Positions 1-6,594 are shown, counted from the stretch's first letter. The stretch: 16,210 bases of DNA from CALRBF01 sp041164045 (GCA_041164045.1 JBEAQD010000038.1:1-16210), one strand, 5' to 3'. Program-made: numbers and translations. The notes: generated from the sequence alone by a model not told the origin.

Positions 1-623
1 TAGAAGAGCCTTATGAGTTATTAAGTCTGGATGTACCAGAAGAATATAGTGGTAAAATTATCGAAGCGGTCAATAAAAGACAGGGAGAGCTAGTCAATAT
101 GGAGATTAATGAGCATAATGAATCTCATATTGAATATAAAATTACTACTCAGAATCTGATTGGTTTAAGAAGCGTCCTGTTGACCTTATCTAAAGGAACA
201 GTGATTATGAATAGCTCTTTCCTAGAATATGGTCCTAGAATGTCTAGTGGTAAAGGTAGGTCTACCGGGTCTATTGTATCTCTAGAATTGGGTAAAATCA
301 CCAAATATGCTCTAGATGGAGCCTCAGACCGAGGGGTATTCTTTGTATCTGATGGAACTGAAGTTTACCCAGGAATGGTCTTGGGAGAGTCTAATCGGGA
401 GCAGGATGTAGAAATAAATCCCGTCAAAGCTAAAAAATTGACCAATATGAGGGCTTCTGGTTCAGATGACGGTATTTTTATCGCTCCACCAAAAGATATG
501 TCTCTAGAGGCCTGTATTGAGTATTTAGCAGATGATGAATTATTGGAAGTCACTCCAATGAGTTTGAGAATTCGTAAGAGAATTCTAGATTCTAATGAGA
601 GAAAAAGATCTAATCGAGGCTAA
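1..623 (+). CDS. typA: TypA/BipA ribosome-associated GTPase, C-terminal part
   Basis: The reading frame is already open at base 3 and runs to TAA at 621-623, so this is the 3' end of a gene beginning outside the window. About 206 residues are visible. They begin EEPYELLSLDVPEEYSG and contain GELVNME, the YKITTQNLIGLRS stretch and the LRKR-like tail (RIRKRILDSNERKR). These are the EF-G domain V-like part and the TypA-specific C-terminal domain. The GTPase and EF-G domain II parts lie upstream. TypA binds the ribosome and is linked to 50S assembly and stress growth; that role is family knowledge. The internal ATG at 99 is not a start, because the conserved sequence continues upstream of it. The gene is convergent with yvcK. 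Confidence 0.93.
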   Translation, partial: EEPYELLSLDVPEEYSGKIIEAVNKRQGELVNMEINEHNESHIEYKITTQNLIGLRSVLLTLSKGTVIMNSSFLEYGPRMSSGKGRSTGSIVSLELGKITKYALDGASDRGVFFVSDGTEVYPGMVLGESNREQDVEINPVKAKKLTNMRASGSDDGIFIAPPKDMSLEACIEYLADDELLEVTPMSLRIRKRILDSNERKRSNRG

Positions 624-651
624 ATTAAAAAGCCCCACATTGTGTGGGGCT
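621..651 (-). terminator. Hairpin with T-tail on the minus strand
   Basis: AGCCCCACA at 631-639 pairs perfectly with TGTGGGGCT at 643-651 across a 3-nt loop. Read on the minus strand it is followed by TTTTAATTTA, the layout of an intrinsic terminator for leftward transcription. Read on the plus strand, just after the typA stop, no T-run follows, so it would at best stabilise the 3' end of that message. It would stop transcripts coming from yvcK or from the small open frame at 726-962. Confidence 0.6.
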
Positions 652-666
652 GGGAGTGTGATTTTG

Positions 667-724
667 TCCTCCCTCGGGGGAGGTGGTCCCTCCTATACTT
701 TGTTTAGGAGGGGACGGAGGAGGG
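667..724 (-). repeat. GC-rich hairpin repeat, copy A (single arm)
   Basis: This is one arm of the repeat family also found at 1133, 4280, 5934 and 14951. It has a local hairpin (TCCTCCCTCGGGGGAGG), a variable inner hairpin at 685-714 (GTCCCTCCTA pairing with TAGGAGGGGAC, one extra G), and a closing GGAGGAGGG. The inner hairpin is nearly identical to the reverse complement of the one in copy C. The second arm is missing or eroded; only a fragment such as TTTATCCCTCTGG follows. Confidence 0.7.
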
Positions 725-745
725 TTTATCCCTCTGGTGTTTTAT

Positions 746-1039
746 TTCTTCGACTGCTGATACTCAACATAGTCCTTAAGGGGGCTAAATGAGTATATAG
801 CCGTGGGCTTATACGATATATTATACTTTTTGTAATATCATATCCTAATATTGCTATTGTAAGTATTCCGGATTCAGCTAAAATAGCTTCCGTAAAGCTA
901 CAAAAAACTATTTTTTCTGAATTGATAGGCCTTGCCATAAAAAGAATATCACGGATCAGCACTAAAATAACAGATTATAGCTTAAATTGCAAGAGCTTTA
1001 GCCCAGCATTTCAAAAATATCACATAATCTGTCCAACTG
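746..1039. other. AT-rich intergenic stretch with a doubtful minus-strand open frame
   Basis: No recognisable gene lies here. A minus-strand frame begins with GTG at 962 and runs to 726 (78 codons). It has a hydrophobic middle (FTEAILAESGILTIAILGYD), but its last part enters repeat copy A. A TATAAT on the minus strand (974-979) sits 12 bases before the GTG, which would give an almost leaderless message, but no good -35 is present. ACAGATTAT (970-978) and ATAATCTGT (1024-1032) form a 9-bp inverted repeat. The frame could be a small gene or the decayed end of a membrane protein gene. Confidence 0.25.
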
Positions 1040-1312
1040 AATAAGATGAGATGTATCCCATACAAGTTGTGACTTTTGTAGGTGATGCATTATCGTAGTT
1101 TATATAGTTATAAAAAAGAGTTCTTAATTTTGTCCCCCTTCGGAGGGGTAAGCCTGAAAGGCGGGGGTGGATAAAACACAAACTAGAACTCTATCCACCT
1201 CCGGCACTTCGTGCCACCTCCTCCAAAGGAGGACAAATACTATAGCAATTTACTACTATTAGGATATTAATGTATATAATCCCTTTTGTCGACGACAACC
1301 TCATCTCGGGCA
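1040..1312 (+). repeat. Long compound hairpin repeat, copy B
   Basis: This is the fuller form of the repeat. Its left flank (AATAAGATGAGATG, then TTTATATAGTTATAAA) and right flank (CTTTTGTCGACGA, then CCTCAT) are shared with copy C. Arm 1 is at 1133-1171 and arm 2 at 1193-1233. GGGGGTGGA at the end of arm 1 pairs with TCCACCTCC at the start of arm 2 across a roughly 21-nt AT-rich loop. Arm 2 holds the small hairpin GGCAC-TTC-GTGCC and then CCTCCAAAGGAGG. The ends carry a short inverted match (AGATGAG left, CTCATCT right), as in a miniature mobile element. No protein is encoded. Confidence 0.75.
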
Positions 1313-1345
1313 CCCCTCAATTTATCTCCCGTAGGGAGAGAGGGG
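1313..1345 (-). terminator. Two-tier hairpin just beyond the yvcK stop
   Basis: CCCCT (1313-1317) can pair with AGGGG (1341-1345), enclosing TCTCCC-GTA-GGGAGA (1325-1339). It lies about 30 bases after the yvcK stop codon in the direction of that gene. It has no long T-run, so it may protect the 3' end or be the edge of the repeat element rather than a classical terminator. Confidence 0.35.
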
Positions 1346-1375
1346 AATTTAAGGGGATGACAAAATAATTCTTAA

Positions 1376-2362
1376 TCAAATCAACCGATACAAGGCTTCA
1401 GCTAATTTGAGAGGATCATGGCGTATAAGAGTTCTTCTGAGAGGGTCTTTTTTGTTGGGGTTGATAAATATGCCATCAGCTATCAAATCATCTCCTATTA
1501 GGGTGGTTTTTCCCACTTTATTAGATTTATTGGCCTTGACAACGGGTTCTCCCTCTTCTTTATACTTTTCTACCAATTTTGGATCAGGTTTGGTGGTATT
1601 GTATAGGGCTATGTCTATTACCTCAGCTCCGACGAATTGATTTAGCTGTTTAATATGCTCTTCTACTGACCATTGTTTATATCCTGCTACTTTAGACATC
1701 AGATTGACATTATAAATAATCTGAGCCTCGGTTTTGGCTAATACTTCACTCATCCCTGGGACTATCAAATTAGGAAGTAAACTACCATAAAATAATCCCG
1801 GTCCGATAATTACACTATCAGCTTTCATAATGGCTTCTTTGGCTCTGGAGTTTAGTTTAGCTTTGGGGATTAGTTTTAATTCTTTGACTGGGTATTTTAG
1901 ATATTCTGGGGCATCATGAATTCTAGTTTGTCCTAATAATTCAGTCCCATTGGTAAGAGTGATAGATAGATTGATATTATCTGTAGTGACGGGGATGACC
2001 TCTCCTCTGATAGATAGTATATCCCCAGCGGTTTTGACCCCTTCTTCAAAGTTGCCTGTAATCTTTTCTAAAGCTGATAAAAATAAATTTCCAAAATTAT
2101 GTCCAGTCAATTCCCCACAGTCAAATCGATAATTGAATAATTGTCTTAGAATTTCTGGCGATTCAGCTAGGGCTACGAGACATTGCCTAATATCTCCTGG
2201 GGGTAATACTCCTAATTCATCTCTGAGCTTACCGGTGGAGCCACCATTATCCACCATATTGACTATAGCTTGTAGATGAAGGTTACTAAATAACTTTAAC
2301 CCAGATAATACGGTAAAAGAGCCAGTTCCTCCGCCAATAACGACTATATTTTTATTAGACAT
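1376..2362 (-). CDS. yvcK: YvcK/CofD-like gluconeogenesis factor family protein
   Basis: The 328-residue protein starts MSNKNIVVIGGGTGSFTVLSGL, with the nucleotide-binding GGGTG at residues 10-14. NGGSTGKLR follows near residue 39 (usually DDGGSSGRLR in the family), then GDIRQCLVAL, GHNFGNL and VIIGPGLFYGSLLPNLIVPG. Length and motif order fit the YvcK branch of the CofD superfamily. In Bacillus and Mycobacterium YvcK binds UDP-sugars and is needed for cell-wall precursor supply on gluconeogenic carbon; it is not the coenzyme F420 enzyme. The ATG at 2362 is the natural start, as the beta-strand and glycine loop follow at once; no clear ribosome site precedes it. It is a single gene, convergent with typA and divergent from the ligase-like gene. 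Confidence 0.9.
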   Translation of the reverse strand: MSNKNIVVIGGGTGSFTVLSGLKLFSNLHLQAIVNMVDNGGSTGKLRDELGVLPPGDIRQCLVALAESPEILRQLFNYRFDCGELTGHNFGNLFLSALEKITGNFEEGVKTAGDILSIRGEVIPVTTDNINLSITLTNGTELLGQTRIHDAPEYLKYPVKELKLIPKAKLNSRAKEAIMKADSVIIGPGLFYGSLLPNLIVPGMSEVLAKTEAQIIYNVNLMSKVAGYKQWSVEEHIKQLNQFVGAEVIDIALYNTTKPDPKLVEKYKEEGEPVVKANKSNKVGKTTLIGDDLIADGIFINPNKKDPLRRTLIRHDPLKLAEALYRLI

Positions 2363-2528
2363 AACTGTAATTTAATAATAATTGTGGAAAACTTGGGTAT
2401 AACTGGGGTTTTTGCACAAGTTATCCACAAAATGTAATATGATATGATTATATTAAACACATACACATATATAAATATATATTATTCTCTGATTACTGGC
2501 AAGGATTGAATATAGAAAAGGAAAAGAA
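2363..2528. promoter_or_regulatory. Divergent intergenic region with DnaA-box-like sites
   Basis: The region must hold the promoters of both divergent genes. It contains TTATCCACA at 2421-2429, a perfect DnaA-box consensus, and TGTGGAAAA at 2383-2391 (TTTTCCACA on the other strand), with the weaker TGGGTATAA at 2394-2402 exactly 11 bases further on. Beyond 2430 the DNA is almost pure A/T to about 2492. A minus-strand TATAAT at 2447-2452 could be the yvcK -10 box, but no convincing -35 accompanies it. AAAGGAAAAG before 2529 is the ribosome site of the plus-strand gene. Regulation by DnaA is an inference from the sites alone. Confidence 0.5.
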
Positions 2529-3785
2529 ATGAGGAATAAAATTAAATTATTAACATGTGTGCTAATTGGATTAAGTATACCTTTTTTAATCCGGACTACA
2601 ATTCTGGCATATCCTATTGCAGGAGTAAATTCACCATATTTGACTATATATTTACATAGTTTAGATATAATTTTGGCTTTGATTTTTGGGTATTTAATAT
2701 GGAGCAGTAAAAATTTTCCACTTAGCAGTTCAAAAATTGTGGATAAGTTATGGATAACTTTATTTTTTTGGATATTTATGCAATTATTATGGGCTCAATA
2801 TCCTTTGATAACTTGGGTTTGGGGAGTGAGATTATATCTATTAGCAGGTATAATTAGGTATATTATTAGGTCTAGAGAATTTATAAAAGAAATAACTTGG
2901 GTTGGGAGAGGTTTTGTAGTCGGGATGTTGGGGCAGGCTTTGATTGTAATGACTCAGATGTTATTGCAAAAAAATATAGGTCTCCCATTAGTAGTGGAGT
3001 CAACTCTGTCTCGAGAACTAGCAGGAGTGGCGAAAGTTAGTATTTTGGATAATATTTTGATTCGAGCTTATGGAACATTCCCACACCCTAATATTTTGGC
3101 CTTTGCTGGAATTATGGCTCTAATATTAGTCTATACTAGAGTTGTAGGGCAAAAACAGGCTGTAATGTTATACATATTAACTCTAGTAATGGCGGGTATG
3201 TTTGACCATTATATTCTGACATCTATACAGTCTATAATAATTGTTGGACTAGTTGGAATTAGTTTAAATCTGAATATAAAACTAGACTTTGCTCAGAATA
3301 TAAATAAAATTATTATTGTTCTACTTCATACTTTGATAATATTGGCTTTCTCTAAATTAGCTCTAGTACTGCTTTTGATAACAGACTGTATTTATTTGAC
3401 ATACTTTTGGAATAAAAAAATGTTCTATGTGGAACAATTTCAAAATAAGCTAAAATCTTTACCTAGAATTATTATTAACTCTGTAGCTTTGATTGGGATT
3501 GCTATCCTATGGATTTTGCCTTATCAGCAAATTCTAGATACTATTCTGAAACGAATATTTTATTTACAGGATGCTTTTGTGATAATACAGTCTAATCTTT
3601 TGCTAGGAGTAGGGCTAGGGCAATATGTGGTTAATTTGTCAGAGAATAGAGAGTTTTGGCAATATGAGCCGGTGCATAATGTTCTAGTTCTGTTGCTGAG
3701 TGAATTGGGGTTGGTCGGTGTGTTTATATTGATAGCAATTATTGTAATGGGGTGTTATACTACACAATATGGATACAAAAAATAA
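2529..3785 (+). CDS. O-antigen ligase/polymerase-like (Wzy_C) membrane protein
   Basis: The 418-residue protein has about ten hydrophobic segments spread over its length. Three spots match the O-antigen ligase/Wzy family: GTFPHPNILAF near residues 182-192, GVGLGQY at 360-366, and PVHNVLVLLLSELGLVG at 381-397, the last being the family's conserved periplasmic histidine-asparagine loop and following helix. Such proteins transfer or polymerise lipid-linked glycans at the outer face of the membrane; the acceptor here is unknown. AAGGAAAAG stands a few bases before the ATG. Its last 17 bases overlap the start of the next gene, so the two are probably co-transcribed. No glycosyltransferases adjoin it. 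Two DnaA-box-like sites 11 bases apart lie inside the gene at 2738 and 2749. Confidence 0.72.
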   Translation: MRNKIKLLTCVLIGLSIPFLIRTTILAYPIAGVNSPYLTIYLHSLDIILALIFGYLIWSSKNFPLSSSKIVDKLWITLFFWIFMQLLWAQYPLITWVWGVRLYLLAGIIRYIIRSREFIKEITWVGRGFVVGMLGQALIVMTQMLLQKNIGLPLVVESTLSRELAGVAKVSILDNILIRAYGTFPHPNILAFAGIMALILVYTRVVGQKQAVMLYILTLVMAGMFDHYILTSIQSIIIVGLVGISLNLNIKLDFAQNINKIIIVLLHTLIILAFSKLALVLLLITDCIYLTYFWNKKMFYVEQFQNKLKSLPRIIINSVALIGIAILWILPYQQILDTILKRIFYLQDAFVIIQSNLLLGVGLGQYVVNLSENREFWQYEPVHNVLVLLLSELGLVGVFILIAIIVMGCYTTQYGYKK

Positions 3786-4155
3786 AGGTAGTTTGGGTGA
3801 GCGATTGGCGGTTAAACTTTTAATTTCTAAAGGTTTTGAAATCTTAGACCAAAATGTAAGATTAGGTAAATTATCAGAATTGGATATTATTGCCACCAAG
3901 GATAAAGTTCTCCACATTATAGAGGTTAAGACTGTGTATAAATGTGGAAAACTTGGGGATAACTTGGATTTTCCGATATATAATATTACGCCGAGGAAAG
4001 TTAGTCATCTCAAGTTAGGGGCTCAATTGTATGTCCAGAAGCAGAAACACACCGATATGGATGTTACAATTGATGCGATTACTTGTATTGTGGATAATTG
4101 TTGTAAAAAAAGTTGGATTAAGTTCTTTCCGAATATTCTAGAGGGGCTTGACTAG
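3769..4155 (+). CDS. YraN/UPF0102 family endonuclease-like protein
   Basis: The 128-residue protein fits the UPF0102 family in length and motif order: GSLGERLAVKLLISKGFEIL at the N-terminus, then ELDIIA (residues 37-42) and IEVKT (51-55), then a TPRKVSHL block. E11, D39, E52 and K54 form the restriction-endonuclease-like core E...D...ExK. The biochemical role in bacteria is not settled; the fold suggests a nuclease acting on DNA. It overlaps the ligase-like gene by 17 bases. The segment YKCGKLGDNL, between the ExK motif and the PRK block, is encoded by DNA closely matching the DnaA-site region upstream of 2529 (27 of 30 bases), which is unusual inside a coding sequence. Confidence 0.82.
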   Translation: MDTKNKGSLGERLAVKLLISKGFEILDQNVRLGKLSELDIIATKDKVLHIIEVKTVYKCGKLGDNLDFPIYNITPRKVSHLKLGAQLYVQKQKHTDMDVTIDAITCIVDNCCKKSWIKFFPNILEGLD

Positions 4156-4186
4156 ATTGTTCTGGGTAGAATATTGGGTTAATGTG

Positions 4187-4477
4187 AATAAGATGAGATG
4201 CATCGTATACAAGTTATGACTTTTATAAGTGACACATGAAAGTAGTTTATATAGTTATAAACAAGAGTTCTTAATTGTGGCTCCCTTAGGAGGGAGTACC
4301 CGTAGGGGGAGGGTGGACAAAACACAAAGTAGAACTCAATCCACCTCCGGTCCCTCCTAAACTAAAGTATAGGAGGGACCACCTCCTCCAAAGGAGGACA
4401 ATTATTATCCAATTTACTGTTATTAGTCTAGTAATGTATATAATACCTTTTGTCGACGATTACCTCATATCGTACAC
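4187..4477 (+). repeat. Long compound hairpin repeat, copy C
   Basis: It is collinear with copy B over its whole length, from AATAAGATGAGATG to CTTTTGTCGACGA and CCTCAT. Arm 1 is at 4280-4317 (CTCCCTTAGGAGGGAG, then CCCGTAGGGGGAGGGTGGA) and arm 2 at 4340-4400. TCCACCTCC of arm 2 pairs with GGAGGGTGGA of arm 1. The inner hairpin of arm 2 (4349-4380) is GGTCCCTCCTA with TAGGAGGGACC, 11 bp and a 10-nt loop, where copy B has GGCAC/GTGCC. The element ends 4 bases before the -35 box of cfa. Confidence 0.75.
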
Positions 4478-4481
4478 AATG

Positions 4482-4510
4482 TTGAAATCTAAATGCTTTT
4501 ATATTAAAAT
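4482..4510 (+). promoter_or_regulatory. Sigma-70-type promoter for cfa
   Basis: TTGAAA (4482-4487) and TAAAAT (4505-4510) are separated by 17 bases; each matches the consensus in five of six positions. The predicted start near 4517 leaves a leader of about 50 bases before the cfa ATG. The promoter directly abuts the right end of repeat copy C. Confidence 0.6.
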
Positions 4511-4569
4511 TATATTCAGCAGTTAATTCAAAATAGAATTATTGTAAAGTATAAATAATAAATTGTAAT

Positions 4570-5703
4570 ATGGATAAAGTAGAAAAGATTTTTACCGAAG
4601 CTCTGGCTCTTGGAGACATTAGAGTGAATGGAGATAGGCCTTGGGACTTTCAAGTCAAAAACCCAGATATTTGGCAGAGAATGTTAAAAGATGGATCATT
4701 GGGTGTCGGTGAAGGTTATGTAGAAGGCTGGTGGGATGTAGAGAAATTAGATGAATTTTTATTTAGAGTTAGGAAATATAGGGTATTGGAGGCTTTGGCT
4801 GATGTTTTTGATAAATCTTGGCGAAATCGATTATATGTTTTGCAAAGTCAAATATTGAATTTACAAGATAAGGAAAAGAGTAAGCGAGTAGCCAGACAGC
4901 ATTATGATATAGGGAATGATTTGTATTCCAAAATGCTTGATCCATATATGCAATACACCTGTGCTTATTGGAAAGATGCAGATAATTTGAATCAAGCTCA
5001 AGAGAATAAATTGGATTTAATTTGTCGTAAATTGAAACTAGAAAAGGGTATGCGAGTTCTAGATATTGGTTGCGGTTGGGGTGGTTTACTTAAATTTGCA
5101 GCTGAGAAGTATGGAATTATTGGAACTGGAATTACTCTTTCTAAAGAACAACAAAAATTAGCTCAAGAAAATGTGAAGGGACTGCCAATAGAAATTTTAT
5201 TGGTTGATTATAGAGATTTAGAGGCTGAACCTTTCGATAGGATAACAGTTGTGGGTATGATAGAACATGTGGGGTATAAAAATTATAACAGGCTTCTAGA
5301 GGTTGTAAATATTAATTTAAAAGATGATGGACTCTTTATATTACATACGATTGGAGATAGTGTTTCTACTACTATACCAGAACCTTGGATGAATAAATAT
5401 ATATTTCCAGGAGGTCAATTACCATCTATACAGCAGTTAGGGAAATCTTGGGAAAATATATTAACTATACAAGATTTACATAATATTGGACTAGATTATG
5501 ATCCTACTCTGATGGCTTGGTATGAGAATTTCAAACAAGCTTGGCCAGAACTAAAAGATAAGTATGGAGAAGAGTTTTATCGACTTTGGGAGTATTATCT
5601 TTTGAGTTGTGCGGGTAGTTTTAGAGGCGGTTATCTCCAATTATGGCAAATGGTATTCACCAAACTACATCACAGACTAGAGAGATATGAGGCAGAAAGA
5701 TAA
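4570..5703 (+). CDS. cfa: Cyclopropane-fatty-acyl-phospholipid synthase
   Basis: At 377 residues it is close to the 382 of the E. coli enzyme and aligns in motif order throughout. It shows ARQHYDIGNDLYSKMLD (108-124), MQYTCAYW with the active-site cysteine C131, the S-adenosylmethionine loop VLDIGCGWGG (163-172), GMIEHVG with E232, LHTIG with H259, and WMNKYIFPGGQLPS (273-286). It adds a methylene group from S-adenosylmethionine across cis double bonds of membrane phospholipid acyl chains, protecting membranes under stress. The N-terminal lipid-binding part (1-100) is present. It appears to be a single-gene unit: promoter upstream, and an independent tRNA promoter begins 8 bases after its stop. 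No ribosome site is visible. Confidence 0.93.
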   Translation: MDKVEKIFTEALALGDIRVNGDRPWDFQVKNPDIWQRMLKDGSLGVGEGYVEGWWDVEKLDEFLFRVRKYRVLEALADVFDKSWRNRLYVLQSQILNLQDKEKSKRVARQHYDIGNDLYSKMLDPYMQYTCAYWKDADNLNQAQENKLDLICRKLKLEKGMRVLDIGCGWGGLLKFAAEKYGIIGTGITLSKEQQKLAQENVKGLPIEILLVDYRDLEAEPFDRITVVGMIEHVGYKNYNRLLEVVNINLKDDGLFILHTIGDSVSTTIPEPWMNKYIFPGGQLPSIQQLGKSWENILTIQDLHNIGLDYDPTLMAWYENFKQAWPELKDKYGEEFYRLWEYYLLSCAGSFRGGYLQLWQMVFTKLHHRLERYEAER

Positions 5704-5710
5704 TCGTGTC

Positions 5711-5739
5711 TTGCTAAATTTCTCAAAATAAGGTACAAT
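5711..5739 (+). promoter_or_regulatory. Promoter of tRNA-Leu(UAA)
   Basis: TTGCTA (5711-5716) and TACAAT (5734-5739) are 17 bases apart. The predicted start near 5746 is about 8 bases before the tRNA. The -10 box has the same TACAAT sequence as the promoter of the other tRNA-Leu at 15648. Confidence 0.65.
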
Positions 5740-5753
5740 AGTTTTACCTTATA

Positions 5754-5841
5754 GCTAGGGTGGCGGAATGGTAGACGCGACGGACTTAAAATCCGTTGGT
5801 GATTAAACACTGTGAGGGTTCAAGTCCCTCTCCTAGTACCA
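5754..5841 (+). tRNA. tRNA-Leu, anticodon UAA
   Basis: This is an 88-base class II tRNA. Acceptor GCTAGGG pairs with TCCTAGT (5831-5837; the two end pairs are G-U), followed by A and an encoded CCA. It has a D-arm TGGCGGAATGGTAGACG, anticodon stem ACGGA/TCCGT around loop CTTAAAA (anticodon TAA), a long variable arm that can pair GGTG with CACT, and T-arm GAGGG-TTCAAGT-CCCTC. It reads UUA and, by wobble, UUG codons. The tRNA has its own promoter and terminator. Confidence 0.97.
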
Positions 5842-5860
5842 AGAATAAATTAAAAAATCA

Positions 5861-5882
5861 ACAGTCCGTTTGGACTGTTTTT
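5861..5882 (+). terminator. Intrinsic terminator of tRNA-Leu(UAA)
   Basis: ACAGTCC (5861-5867) pairs with GGACTGT (5872-5878) across a GTTT loop and runs into a T-tract (TTTTT). It lies 20 bases after the tRNA and follows an A-rich stretch. Confidence 0.85.
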
Positions 5883-5933
5883 GGGACTTGAAGGTCGGAG
5901 CGATGTGTGAGTTTGTGAGAAATTGTGTTTTTG

Positions 5934-6034
5934 TCTCCCTTTGGAGGGAGTACCCGTAGGGGAGGTTGGATAAGATGTAGTATTAAATTTAATCCACCTC
6001 CGGCACCTGGCGGTGCCACCTCCTCCAAAGGAGG
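5934..6034 (+). repeat. Compound hairpin repeat, copy D
   Basis: Arm 1 (5934-5970) has CTCCCTTTGGAGGGAG, CCCGTAGGGGAGG and TTGGA. Arm 2 (5993-6034) has TCCACCTCC, the inner hairpin GGCACC-TGGC-GGTGCC (6002-6017) and CCTCCAAAGGAGG. The flanks differ from copies B and C apart from a GTCGAC near 6053 and, further right, an inverted GACTTTTGT. The minus-strand frame across this copy (5850-6104) is low-complexity repeat translation, not a gene. Confidence 0.72.
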
Positions 6035-6245
6035 CTAGTGCTTTCTCGTAAGGTCGACCTGTTATCGCCCGCAATAAATCGTCTTTATAAAATACAGGCG
6101 ACAAAAGTCCTACGATGTGGGCATGTTTTTAGTAGAGGGTTTGTATTTGCAAAAGTATAGACAAAAGTGGTAAGTTATGATATGTCTTTGATTGTCCAGA
6201 CTCTAGAGAAATCTGGGGTTAAATTTTTACCCTGAGGAGGGTATT
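6035..6245 (+). promoter_or_regulatory. Leader region with short upstream frame and SD-bearing hairpin
   Basis: An ATG at 6182 opens a 17-codon frame (MSLIVQTLEKSGVKFLP) that stops at TGA 6233-6235. That stop lies in the loop of a small hairpin, TACCC (6228-6232) with GGGTA (6239-6243). The same loop and 3' arm carry GAGGAGGG (6234-6241), a near-perfect Shine-Dalgarno sequence 5 bases before the ATG at 6246. The arrangement resembles translational coupling, where ribosomes ending the short frame would open the next start. No strong promoter was found. Confidence 0.35.
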
Positions 6246-6548
6246 ATGGTTCGTATGGTTTAAGACTTTTCTATTCAAACTCTTCAGGTAATTGCTGCAG
6301 GGTCTTTATACATTAAGCACATAGATTCCCAAGATATAATTACCGGTAAATATCGTTTTGTGGGGAGACATGCACGCAATAGACGGAAAATTGATCTTTT
6401 AATTGTGGAAACATGGTCAGAAGATGCTCCTGTATTCATAAACACATGGCATCAAGATGATGTGGAAGAGGGCGCTATTTTCGAGATTAGATTTATGAAG
6501 GTTGATGGAGAATATAGAGTGCTTGATATAAATAAAGTGGCAGAATAA
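6246..6548 (+). pseudogene. Small gene of unknown function, interrupted at codon 6
   Basis: The strong ribosome site points to ATG 6246, but the frame reads five codons (MVRMV) and then TAA at 6261-6263. The same frame then stays open for 94 codons to TAA at 6546-6548, with protein-like composition (DFSIQTLQVIAAGSLYIKHI, later IDLLIVETWSEDAPVFINTW and FEIRFMKVDGEYRVLDINKV). The alternating hydrophobic pattern suggests a small beta-rich domain. I do not recognise the family. A good terminator follows 14 bases after the end, so the unit was or is expressed. The alternative is a 62-residue protein from GTG 6360, but no ribosome site precedes that codon. A single AAA-to-TAA change would explain the stop. 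Confidence 0.5.
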
Positions 6549-6561
6549 GCTATCACTCAAG

Positions 6562-6594
6562 CCCCCCACGCTTGCAATGCGGGGGATTTTTTTC
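6562..6594 (+). terminator. Intrinsic terminator after the small gene
   Basis: CCCCC near 6563-6567 pairs with GGGGG (6581-6585), with a partly paired interior, and ATTTTTTT follows. It lies 14 bases after the stop at 6548. Its T-tract directly adjoins the mutS -35 region, so it insulates mutS from upstream transcription. Confidence 0.8.

Noticed and set aside
595..792. Plus-strand 65-codon frame
   Set aside because: It begins inside typA and runs through repeat copy A; composition (GGGGPS, RRGRRR) is translated repeat.
667..1233. CRISPR array
   Set aside because: The repeats are few, widely scattered, in both orientations and without regular unique spacers; no cas genes are present.
2363..2528. 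Firm call of a chromosomal oriC
   Set aside because: There are good DnaA boxes and an AT-rich tract, but no dnaA, dnaN or other usual neighbours and no skew data, so it is kept as a finding only.
5850..6104. Minus-strand 84-codon frame
   Set aside because: It crosses the tRNA terminator and repeat copy D; its Gly- and Pro-rich sequence is repeat translation.
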